Assembly (NCBI GenBank): GCA_900544965.1
Contig: UQXE01000024.1
Location: 1 to 29,120 of the forward strand
From: an uncultured Eubacteriales bacterium
GTDB taxonomy: Bacteria > Bacillota > Clostridia > Christensenellales > CAG-138
Direction of reading: 5' to 3'
Length of the DNA: 29,120 nucleotides
Shown: piece after piece, positions 1 through 7,500 of the stretch
How the letters are laid out: every line of letters begins with the position of its first letter
How positions within the stretch are numbered: position 1 is the stretch's first letter
Translations under genes and position numbers: made by a program
Notes under the pieces: generated by a model
Told to the model about the DNA's origin: nothing
What the model saw: the letters and a program-made list of their open reading frames with translations, nothing else
Database searches by the model: none

Positions 1-167
1 ATTATATGACAAGGGGGAAAATACCCTTGATTAAATATATGGCTGTATTCGTATGGACAGAACAGAAATGGTACCCCATATTAGAACATAATTTGACGGC
101 GGTAAATTGTTGATTTTGACAGGGACAGGCAAGTTTTTACTTTCATATGAATAAAATAGTCCAAAAT

Positions 168-193
168 AAAAAAGCAATACACTTAGGTATTGC
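168..193 (-). terminator. Intrinsic terminator, minus strand
   Basis: Read on the minus strand, GCAATAC and GTATTGC form a perfect 7-bp stem with a 6-nt loop, followed by TTTTTTATTTT. It lies left of the inverted-repeat site at 214-238, in the path of any leftward transcript leaving the integrase region. Confidence 0.65.
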
Positions 194-213
194 CAAAAAG
201 GTTCGATTTTACA

Positions 214-238
214 TTCGTAAAGTTTATTACTTTGTGAA
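214..238. repeat. 25-bp palindromic inverted-repeat site, left copy
   Basis: The site consists of TTCGTAAAG, a 7-bp centre TTTATTA, and CTTTGTGAA. It is itself an imperfect palindrome, the usual form of a tyrosine-recombinase core site. It matches the reverse complement of 1603-1627 at 24 of 25 positions. The two copies enclose the integrase gene. Confidence 0.7.
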
Positions 239-248
239 ATCCAGCTTG

Positions 249-273
249 AAAACCCGATAAAATAGGGTTTTTT
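249..273. terminator. Likely terminator of the integrase gene
   Basis: AAAACCC (249-255) pairs with GGGTTTT (265-271). There is a T-run on the plus strand (268-273) and a short TTTT on the minus strand, so it could act in both directions. It lies 27 bp beyond the integrase stop codon. Confidence 0.55.
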
Positions 274-299
274 AATTTTATGACCAGAATATTTGACGG

Positions 300-1469
300 T
301 TAAAAACATATGGCAAGTTTTTCGACACTCTCTCTTTTTAGCTCTTCTGAAGTATGCACATATCTTTCCAATGTAAATTTGACACTCGAATGACCCAACA
401 ACACACTTAATGTTTTTATATCCATTCCGCTTTCTATCGCCCTTGTGGCAAATGTATGCCTTAGTGCATGATAATTAACTTCCCTGATATTAGCCTGCAT
501 TAAGACTTTTTTAAAATTTAATTGGTATGTTCTTGGGTCAACATAGGTATTCGTGCCAGATAGCAAGTAATAATTGCTCCAATACCTGTTTCTTTGACTT
601 AATAGTTTATCATGTAAAAATGACGGGATTGGTACCACCCTTATTGACTTTTGGCTTTTTGGTTTGTCTATTATCATCTTTGTTTTTGTTGTAGCATACT
701 TATCTGTATTTTTTATCCTTTGTATTGTCTTATCTATCTTTAATGTCTCATTTGATATATCTATATCAGACCATTTTAATGCGCATAGCTCCCCAAGCCT
801 GATACCTGTGTAAAGGCTTATTAATACACCTAGCTTTATTTTATCCGTATCTTGCTGTAGATACCTTACCAGCTCCTTTTGTTCACTCTTTGTCAACACA
901 GTAAGTTCCTGCTGCTCCTGTTTAGGCTTTATAAGGTCTGGCACATATCCCAAAATATACCCTTTCTTTTGAGCAAATATCAATATCTGATTGAGCAACG
1001 ACACTAAATCATTTATTGTCTTAGGGGTTAATCCTCCCTTTTTATCGAGCCTGCCATTTTCGTTTTTTTCCCTGATAAACCTATTTACCATATCATTGCT
1101 TATTTTATCTACCTTAGTGTCTTTAAAGTAGGGTATGATATGTTCCTGTATTCGCCTATAATATAAGGCATATGTTGATTGCTTTAACTTAATACTCATG
1201 CTTTCCAGCCACTCATTGCATACCTCATTAACCATTTTGCCTGTTATAGTCTTTGGGTCTAGTCCCTGTTTTTGATACCTTTTAACCTTTTCTTTTACCT
1301 CTGTGTAGCTACTGGCATAAAGAGACTTATAGCAGGGTTTATCCTGCTCATCGTATTTTATTATAATTCGTGCTTCCCAGCGTCCGTCTTTTCTCTTGTA
1401 AATGTTTTCGCCACGTCGTGATATAATGCTCGCCCCCTGACCAAAATTTTGACGGCTAATACAAGTCAA
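300..1469 (-). CDS. Tyrosine-type site-specific recombinase/integrase
   Basis: This is a phage/ICE-type integrase of 389 residues. About residues 20-66 look like an AP2-like arm-DNA-binding domain (G-E-N-I-Y-K-R-K-D-G-R-W). A SAM-like core-binding domain lies at about 78-172, and the catalytic domain follows from about 190. The catalytic set is visible: R224 (G-I-R-L-G-E-L), H334 and R337 (H-A-L-R-H), H360 (L-G-H-S-S) and the nucleophile Y370, so the enzyme should be active. The open frame begins at a TTG at 1469 with no good ribosome-binding site. A GGGGG run 30-35 bases into the frame suggests that the true start may be internal, so the N-terminus is uncertain. The gene is AT-rich, stands alone on the minus strand, and is enclosed by inverted palindromic sites (214-238 and 1603-1627). 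TTTGACGG occurs at 92-99, 292-299 and 1448-1455, possibly as arm sites. Confidence 0.88.
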   Translation of the reverse strand: MTCISRQNFGQGASIISRRGENIYKRKDGRWEARIIIKYDEQDKPCYKSLYASSYTEVKEKVKRYQKQGLDPKTITGKMVNEVCNEWLESMSIKLKQSTYALYYRRIQEHIIPYFKDTKVDKISNDMVNRFIREKNENGRLDKKGGLTPKTINDLVSLLNQILIFAQKKGYILGYVPDLIKPKQEQQELTVLTKSEQKELVRYLQQDTDKIKLGVLISLYTGIRLGELCALKWSDIDISNETLKIDKTIQRIKNTDKYATTKTKMIIDKPKSQKSIRVVPIPSFLHDKLLSQRNRYWSNYYLLSGTNTYVDPRTYQLNFKKVLMQANIREVNYHALRHTFATRAIESGMDIKTLSVLLGHSSVKFTLERYVHTSEELKRESVEKLAICF

Positions 1470-1534
1470 AAAGCCTTATATTAGCGGTTATATAATCGAC
1501 TTTAAATATTTATAGACATTTTTTGTAAAAAGTG

Positions 1535-1563
1535 TTGACAAATTTATACAGTTTTGATAATAT
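1535..1563 (+). promoter_or_regulatory. Consensus sigma-A promoter pointing right
   Basis: TTGACA (1535-1540), a 17-bp spacer, then TAATAT (1558-1563). This is the best housekeeping promoter match in the foreign region. It lies inside the segment bounded by the inverted 25-bp sites and points out across the right site toward the gene at 1767 and the recombinase at 2422. Confidence 0.7.
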
Positions 1564-1602
1564 AAATTTGTCGAATGTAGTGGAAGTTCATATTCCTTTA
1601 CA

Positions 1603-1627
1603 TTCGCAAAGTAATAAACTTTACGAA
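1603..1627. repeat. 25-bp palindromic inverted-repeat site, right copy
   Basis: TTCGCAAAG, TAATAAA, CTTTACGAA. This is the inverted partner of 214-238 (24 of 25 positions). The two sites are 1,414 bp apart, measured outer edge to outer edge. Confidence 0.7.
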
Positions 1628-1652
1628 CCCTTTTTCCAATAAATTTATTATG

Positions 1653-1746
1653 GCCAACCTTCTAATAAATTATTCGTAAAGTTTATAAAAAAAATAATAA
1701 TTATATAAAGCAAGATTGTTCGAATTGTCGGTATTAGAAGGTTGGC
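1653..1746. repeat. Perfect 15-bp inverted repeat upstream of the orphan gene
   Basis: GCCAACCTTCTAATA (1653-1667) is repeated in reverse complement at 1732-1746, with 64 very AT-rich bases between. Homology continues outward with a 4-nt indel. Inside the loop is an isolated copy of the recombinase half-site plus part of the spacer (1673-1686). It could be an operator pair, a leader RNA stem that controls translation of the next gene, or the scar of an insertion. Confidence 0.6.
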
Positions 1747-1766
1747 ATAAATTATAGAGGAATGAC

Positions 1767-2315
1767 ATGAAATTATCGTTAATAATCAATATCAACAATA
1801 AAGAGCTTGTTAGAAATGTGCGTCAAATCCATCGTAAACTTGAGGATAAAACAAACTCTTTTTCTTATTCTGTCTATGATTACCATGTCCCTGTTTTAAA
1901 TCTTATGACCTTTTCCAGCAATGATTATTTAGACGATAAACTTCTAGATAAATATAAATCAATTCTTTCTGCATGTTTTGAAAATATTAATAAATTTACC
2001 ATAGAGTTTCGAGGTTTTTCAACAAATAACATGGGTACTATAGCATATGTTAATGGACATAGTTTTGATCTTCAGAACATTAAGTGTACTATCCTTTTAC
2101 CGACTTTACGTAATCATGAGATTGATTTTATAGATGAAGTAAAGCCAAATATTCCGCTTATAATAGGGGCTAATGCAAGAGTGTTGCTTCAACGGCTGAA
2201 GGCGAGGGATAAAACACTATTTTTAGGCTATCAGAAGGTTAGTAGTATTGACCTTGTGATTAGCGACTTCTATAATCATAGCAGGCTCATTCTGGATAGG
2301 TATTTTCTTTCTTAA
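1767..2315 (+). CDS. Hypothetical protein, possible degenerate 2H-phosphoesterase-like fold
   Basis: I do not recognise this 182-residue protein with confidence. The start is supported by AGAGGA six bases before the ATG. There is no signal peptide or membrane segment. The order of hydrophobic strands (M-K-L-S-L-I-I-N-I at the N-terminus, L-N-L-M-T-F near residue 46, then F-T-I-E-F-R-G-F and T-I-A-Y-V) resembles the 2H/LigT (2'-5' RNA ligase-like) family. However, the H-x-T/S histidines that define active members are not present, so any resemblance would be to an inactive form. The gene lies between a tyrosine integrase and a serine recombinase, in the same direction as the latter, and may be co-transcribed with it from 1535. 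A role as recombination accessory factor is conceivable only from position. Confidence 0.6.
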   Translation: MKLSLIININNKELVRNVRQIHRKLEDKTNSFSYSVYDYHVPVLNLMTFSSNDYLDDKLLDKYKSILSACFENINKFTIEFRGFSTNNMGTIAYVNGHSFDLQNIKCTILLPTLRNHEIDFIDEVKPNIPLIIGANARVLLQRLKARDKTLFLGYQKVSSIDLVISDFYNHSRLILDRYFLS

Positions 2316-2355
2316 TTATGTTCTCCTACATGTTTTCCTGTTTTTTTAAAATCTA

Positions 2356-2396
2356 TTGCATTTATTGTATTTTGTGTTATAATATGTGTTATAATA
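2356..2396 (+). promoter_or_regulatory. Promoter of the sigK-associated recombinase, with duplicated -10
   Basis: TTGCAT (2356-2361), a 16-bp spacer and TATAAT (2378-2383) form a sigma-A-type promoter 38 bp upstream of the recombinase start. The block TGTGTTATAATA is present twice with no gap (2373-2384 and 2385-2396), giving a second TATAAT at 2390. I see no obvious sigma-E-type promoter here, although spoIVCA of B. subtilis is known to be sigma-E dependent. Confidence 0.6.
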
Positions 2397-2421
2397 CTTT
2401 TTAGGAAAGGAATGATAAAAT

Positions 2422-4116
2422 ATGAAAAATATAAAAGATAACAGAAAAATCGCAATATATTCACGTAAATCAAAATTTACAGGTAAAGGAGAAAGTACTC
2501 ATAATCAAATTGAAACTTGTAAACGAAAAATCGAACTCACTTTTGGTAATGTAGATTTAGAAAATGATATTATTATTTATGAAGATGAGGGCTATACAGG
2601 TTACAATACAAAACGTCCTGCATTTCAAGAAATGCTTAGTGATATTAGAGATAAAAAAATAAAAGCTATTTCTTTCTATAAGTTAGACAGAATTAGTCGT
2701 AATGTATCAGACTTTAGTAGTTTAGTAAATGAATTAGATAATTATGATGTATCTTTTTTATCAGCTACAGAAAGTTTAGAAAATATAACTCCAAGTGGAC
2801 GTGCTATGATGTTTATGATTTCTGTATTTGCACAATTAGAACGTGATACAATAGCAGAACGCATTAGAGATAATATGATTGAACTTGCTAAAACCGGTCG
2901 TTGGTTAGGTGGTGTAACTCCAACAGGTTTTAAATCGGAACAAACAGAAAATATAACAGTAGATGGGAAAAGAAGAAAATTGTATAAACTATCTCCTGTT
3001 GACAATGAAGTAAGAACTGTAAAAATGCTTTTTGATAAAATGCAAGAATTAAAATCACAAACTAAACTTGAAACTTATACAATTCAAAATGATATAAAAA
3101 CTAAAAATGATAAGGCTTATACAAGATGGGGATTAAAAAATATCTTGGTTAATCCTGTATATGCAATAGCTGACCAAGATACATTGGACTATTTCAGAAA
3201 TCTAGGTGTAGAAATTTATGCAGATGAAAAAGAGTTTGATGGAATACATGGCTTAATGGTATACAACAAAACTGAAAAAAAGAAAAATCAAGTGCTTAGA
3301 AAAGATGTAAATGATTGGATTATAGCTGTTGGAAAACATGAAGGTATTATATCAGGTAAGGAATGGGTCTACGTTCAAAACATATTAAATCGAAATAGCG
3401 ATATGAAATATCGTAAACCTAGTACAAGTAATGCCTTATTATCAGGGATTTTAAGGTGTTCTCATTGTGGTTCATTTATGAGAGCAAAACTAAAAAATAA
3501 AACTATAGATAGCAAAGGCCGTAAAATTTTCGACTATATGTGTGAATTAAAAGATAAAAGCAGAAAACAAAAATGTCAATGTAAAAATATAAATGGATTA
3601 GAGGCTGATGATTTAGTTTTAGAAGAAATTAAAAAACTTGCTATGCCTACATCAAAATTTTATAAGGCACTGAAAAATTTATCTTCAAATGCATTTATTA
3701 AAGAATATAAAAATAATGAGGAAGTTAAGACCTTAAAATCTTTAATCAATAAAAATAAAAATCATATTAATTCATTACTTGATAAAATTAAATATGCTGA
3801 TGTTTCTTTATTAGATGATATTTCTAATGAAATCAAAAAATTAAAACAGGCAAATGCAGAACTAGAAAAACAAATAAAAACATTAACTAATTATAACTAT
3901 AATGAAATAAGCGACAAAGAAACAGCTGATTTATTAATTAATATATTAGATACTTATTTTACGTCATTTGATACATTGGACTTAAATACTAAAAGAAATT
4001 TGATTAAGTTATTAGTTAGCTCAATTACAACAGATGGCGAAGACATAACAATTAACTTTCTAGGTACTCGAAATATGAAAGATGAAACCTTTCCAACAGG
4101 TGCTATATGCAAATGA
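2422..4116 (+). CDS. Large serine recombinase, SpoIVCA-like, at the sigK junction
   Basis: This 564-residue protein should excise or integrate the element that splits sigK. The resolvase-type catalytic domain occupies about residues 8-160: nucleophile S14 in Y-S-R-K-S, K-L-D-R-I-S-R-N at 87-94, and the S-G-R-A and A-E-R-I motifs. A recombinase domain follows to about 330. A zinc ribbon comes next (C346, C349, C374, C385), then a Lys/Glu/Asn-rich coiled coil at about 420-490, as in large serine integrases. It is somewhat longer than B. subtilis SpoIVCA (about 500 residues). AGGAAAGGA precedes the ATG. The stop codon TGA (4114-4116) is part of the AATGA sequence shared with sigK, so the gene ends exactly at the recombination core. 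The AT-rich codon use is foreign to the downstream genes. Assignment as the sigK-element recombinase rests on family plus position. Confidence 0.9.
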   Translation: MKNIKDNRKIAIYSRKSKFTGKGESTHNQIETCKRKIELTFGNVDLENDIIIYEDEGYTGYNTKRPAFQEMLSDIRDKKIKAISFYKLDRISRNVSDFSSLVNELDNYDVSFLSATESLENITPSGRAMMFMISVFAQLERDTIAERIRDNMIELAKTGRWLGGVTPTGFKSEQTENITVDGKRRKLYKLSPVDNEVRTVKMLFDKMQELKSQTKLETYTIQNDIKTKNDKAYTRWGLKNILVNPVYAIADQDTLDYFRNLGVEIYADEKEFDGIHGLMVYNKTEKKKNQVLRKDVNDWIIAVGKHEGIISGKEWVYVQNILNRNSDMKYRKPSTSNALLSGILRCSHCGSFMRAKLKNKTIDSKGRKIFDYMCELKDKSRKQKCQCKNINGLEADDLVLEEIKKLAMPTSKFYKALKNLSSNAFIKEYKNNEEVKTLKSLINKNKNHINSLLDKIKYADVSLLDDISNEIKKLKQANAELEKQIKTLTNYNYNEISDKETADLLINILDTYFTSFDTLDLNTKRNLIKLLVSSITTDGEDITINFLGTRNMKDETFPTGAICK

Positions 4117-4480
4117 AATATTGATGTCCATCAGGGCGGAGAAGAAATCGGCTAACGATCTTTCGCTTAATGATCCAGTGGGAACTGACCGCGACGGAAA
4201 CGAAATATCAATAGGCGAGACGCTCGGCTCGGATCCTGATTCCGTTCAAAGTAAGGTAGAGCTGTCACTGGCCGCTGAACAGCTAAGAAAGGCTATGACG
4301 AATTCGCTGACTGAACGCGAACGTATTGTTCTAGAGCTTAGATATGGCCTTTTGGGAAATAAAAACATGCCTCAGCGCGAAATAGCTTCACTACTGGGCA
4401 TATCAAGATCGTATGTAAGCAGAATAGAGTCCAAAGCGATATCAAAGCTGAAAAGGGCGCTCGACAGCCATATCGTATAA
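4082..4480 (+). CDS. sigK: RNA polymerase sigma-K, 3' half of split gene
   Basis: From codon A-N-E-I-L-M onward (4109) the protein matches the C-terminal half of the late mother-cell sporulation factor sigma-K. It has the end of region 2/3 (E-I-L-M-S-I-R-A-E-K-K, then N-D-P-V-G-T-D-R-D-G-N-E-I) and region 4 with its helix-turn-helix (E-R-I-V-L-E-L-R-Y-G-L, then Q-R-E-I-A-S-L-L-G-I-S-R-S-Y-V-S-R-I-E). True sigK sequence covers 4112-4480. The ATG at 4082 and the next nine codons are element sequence in another frame of the recombinase gene and have no good ribosome-binding site, so this half is probably not made as a separate protein. A working sigma-K would need excision of the element and joining to the 5' half to the left of the window. 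The gene faces polC across a shared terminator. Confidence 0.88.
   Translation: MKPFQQVLYANEILMSIRAEKKSANDLSLNDPVGTDRDGNEISIGETLGSDPDSVQSKVELSLAAEQLRKAMTNSLTERERIVLELRYGLLGNKNMPQREIASLLGISRSYVSRIESKAISKLKRALDSHIV
4112..4116. other. Attachment-site core (right end) of the sigK element
   Basis: AATGA here forms the Asn-Glu codons of sigK and overlaps the recombinase stop codon. The core used by the B. subtilis skin element is also AATGA at the equivalent codons (established knowledge). The exact crossover in this genome is inferred, because the other end of the element is not visible. Confidence 0.65.
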
Positions 4481-4509
4481 CTAAAATACAGTACTATTTA
4501 TTTCTATTT

Positions 4510-4543
4510 AAAACAAGAGGCTTAGCTTTACGCCTCCTGTTTT
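4510..4543. terminator. Bidirectional terminator between sigK and polC
   Basis: AAAACAAGAGGC (4510-4521) pairs with GCCTCCTGTTTT (4532-4543) with a single mismatch and a 10-nt loop. A/T flanks give a U-run in both directions. It separates the convergent genes. Confidence 0.75.
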
Positions 4544-4547
4544 AGTA

Positions 4548-7500
4548 TCAAAACATGCTCAGTTGATCCGTATCCGACAAGCCTTCAAGCAGTCCTATGG
4601 ATTTAAACATGTCCAGGACCGTATTGCTTACCTTAGCCCTGTCCTTAAAATCTTTTATTGATGTAAACCTGCTCTCCGAGGCAGCCTTTGCAATCATGAT
4701 CGCCGCCACTTCTCCTACTCCGGCAAGCGAAGAGAACGGCGGCCGAATGCCCTCCTCCTCTAATCTAAACCTCGTTGCGTCGGACTTATAAAGATCCAAA
4801 CTAAGCAGCTCTATCCCCCTAAGACGCATCTCGTAGACCACCTCGAGTATTGTTAAAAGGCCCTTATCCTTCTCGCTTGCCTTATCGCCTGCATCGGATA
4901 TAGCGCGTATCCTCCTAAGAAGAGCGTTCATGGGCACTGAGGCTTCGATTATATCAAAAGCATCCGCCCTAACGGTATAATATACGGTGTAATAAGCCTC
5001 TGGATAATGCACTTTATAATACGCCACTCTAAACGACATCATAACATAGGCAGCCGCATGTGCTCTTGGGAACATGTATTTTATCTTTTTACATGAGTCG
5101 ATAAACCACTTTGGTATTTTAATACCGTTCATCCATGCTTCCATATCAGCGGTGAGCCCCTTTCCCTTTCTTACGCTCTCCATGATCTTAAAGGCCATCG
5201 ACGGTTCACCGCCGTGGGACAGCAGATAATTCATAATGTCATCGCGGGTACATATCACCTCGGAAAGGGTTGCGGTTCCGTCTAAAACAAGATCCCTTGC
5301 GTTGCCAACCCATACGCTTTCTCCATGCGAAAGTCCCGAGATCCTGACCAGCTCTTCCATCGTAGTGGGTCTTGTATCCATTAGCATCTGACGTACAAAC
5401 GCGGTTCCAAACTCCGGAATACCGATGCTCCCCACCTCGCAGTCTATATCGTCAAGCGATATTCCCAGCGGCTCGGAGGATGAGAAGATGCGCATAGTTT
5501 CCGGATCATCCAGCGGTATTGTACGCGGGTCAAGCCCCGTAATATCATGCAGCATCCTGAGCGCGGTCGGATCGTCGTGCCCAAGGATGTCCAGCTTCAC
5601 CAGCTTGTCATCCATGGCATGAAAGTCGAAATGCGTGATTGTAATGTTCTTTTCACTTTTATCAGCTGGAAACTGAACCGGGGTAAAATCGAATATCTCC
5701 ATATCCTCAGGAACTATTACGATCCCGCCCGGGTGCTGCCCTGTCGTCCGCTTAACGCCGGCGCAGCCCGACGCGAGCCGCTCCGCCTCGGCCTTTGATA
5801 TGCTTACTTCCCTATCCTCACAGTATTTTTTAACATATCCGAACGCGGTCTTTTGCTGCACCGCCGATATTGTGCCGGCTTTAAACGCATGTCCAACGCC
5901 AAACATCTCCTCTGTATAGGCGTGCGCGATAGACTGATAGTCGCCTGAAAAGTTAAGGTCTATATCGGGCGTTTTATCCCCCTTGAAGCCAAGGAACACC
6001 TCAAAGGGTATATCATACCCCAACTTGTTCATTAGCGTTGCGCAGTTTGGACATTGGAGTTCCGCCATATCAACCCCACACCTTGAGGACGCGGCGTCCA
6101 CATCAAATATCGCATGTTTGCATTCCGGACATACGTAATGCGGGGGCAATGGATTGACCTCCGTTATCCCCGCTACGGTCGCTACAAACGACGAGCCCAC
6201 GGATCCCCTTGAACCCACCAGGTATCCATCGTCAAGCGATTTTTTAACAAGCCTTTGAGCCATCAGGTACAAGGACGCATAGCCATTACTGATTATTGAC
6301 GAAAGCTCCCTGTCAAGCCTCTTTTGTACAACCTCGGGTAACGGGTCCCCATAGATCGAGTGGGCTGTGCCCAACGCCATGTTTTTAAGCTCTTCTTCCG
6401 CGCCCTCGAACGCTGGCGCATATGTCCGTTTGTCATCTGGAAACGGCATCATTGACTCGCACATGTCCGCAATCATGTTTGTGTTTTTTATGACGACCTC
6501 AAAGGCTTTTTCACTCCCAAGGTAGGCAAATTCCTCCATCATCTCGTCTGTTGTCTTAAAGTACAGCGGCGCCTGCTCAAACGCGTCTTCAAAACCCTTG
6601 GAATTCATCAATATCGCTCTGAAAAGGGCGTCCTCGGGATTTAGAAAGTGCACGTCGCCTGTTGCGACAACAGGTATATTTAATTTGGCCCCAATTTCAA
6701 CAATCCTTCTGTTGAAATCGCGCAGGTCCTCCACTGTTTTTACCCGCCCTTCGCGCCTTAAGAAATCATTGTTGCCCACGGGCTGTATCTCAAGATAGTC
6801 GTAAAACCTGGCAATCCGTTCAACTTCATCTTGGTCGGAACCATTTAGCAATGCCCTGAACAGTTCTCCAGCTTCACAAGCGGAACCTATTATCAGGCCC
6901 TTTCTGTGAATGCAAAGCAGGCTCCTTGGGATTCTGGGAACCCCTTTAAAATGCTCCATGTGCGAATATGAAACGAGCTTATAAAGATTTTTTAGGCCCT
7001 CACGATCCTTGGCAAGAAGTATAATGTGGCTGGCATGGTGCCCATGCCCCTTTTCGTGTCCAGCCTCAAATCCTGCGCACATGGGTATGCCGTCCAGCCC
7101 CAATCGCCGCATTTCATCCATAAGCCCGGCAAACACCTGAATAATCGTTTCCGCCCGCGTTTTTTCAGCATCAACGCCAAATAGCCCCGACGCCGCCTCA
7201 AGCCCATAGTCGTTTAGCTCACGGTGCAGATAGCGGGTAAGCATTTCGACATCTATAAAACGGTCTTTTAGGTTTGCGTTAAAGCGGCGGGCCAGGCCGC
7301 ACATCCTTATCAATTCAGCCCTTGACTCAACGACCAAAGTACTGTCGCCTAAAAAGGCCATAAGGTCGGTAAATATGCGCTCCAGCTCTGGGTTTGACTC
7401 CATTGCGGCACCGCTATTTATGGCGTCAATATCAAACTTGGACGGCTCCTCATAATTTGTCGATATATAAAACCTGTCAATTACCCTGTCAGCGGTAAAT

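Larger units (their letters stand above)
1470..1766. other. Non-coding, repeat-rich AT region between integrase and orphan gene
   Basis: There is no gene here. It holds a plus-strand consensus promoter (1535-1563) and an inverted repeat CGAATGTA..GGAA / TTCC..TACATTCG (about 1572-1606). It also holds the right 25-bp palindromic site (1603-1627), a further half-site TTCGTAAAGTTTAT (1673-1686), and a perfect 15-bp inverted repeat (1653-1667 with 1732-1746). The right arm of that repeat sits just upstream of the ribosome-binding site of the gene at 1767. Confidence 0.7.
1..4116 (+). mobile_element. Right-hand part of a skin-like element interrupting sigK
   Basis: The stretch is AT-rich, unlike the genes from 4120 onward, and carries a tyrosine integrase, an orphan gene and a large serine recombinase. 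It ends exactly where homology to sigma-K begins (codons A-N-E-I-L-M from 4109). In Bacillus subtilis and Clostridioides difficile, sigK is split at the equivalent Asn-Glu codons by the skin element, which a serine recombinase removes in the mother cell during sporulation. The other end and the 5' half of sigK are not in the window, so total length is unknown. That this element is excised in a programmed way is inference from position and gene content. The tyrosine integrase may belong to a second element nested inside. Confidence 0.75.

Noticed and set aside
31..309. 92-codon minus-strand frame left of the integrase
   Set aside because: It has no recognisable features, covers both hairpins and the left palindromic site, and its start lies at the end of the integrase gene. 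It is most likely chance.
4082..4111. ATG at 4082 as a genuine start for a short sigma factor
   Set aside because: The first codons are element sequence overlapping the recombinase frame, there is no good ribosome-binding site, and the homology to sigma-K starts only at the core.
6992..7207. Short frames opposite to or out of frame with polC, ispG, rel, dxr and others
   Set aside because: They lie wholly within well-supported genes in other frames, show no family likeness, and are what long conserved genes produce by chance.
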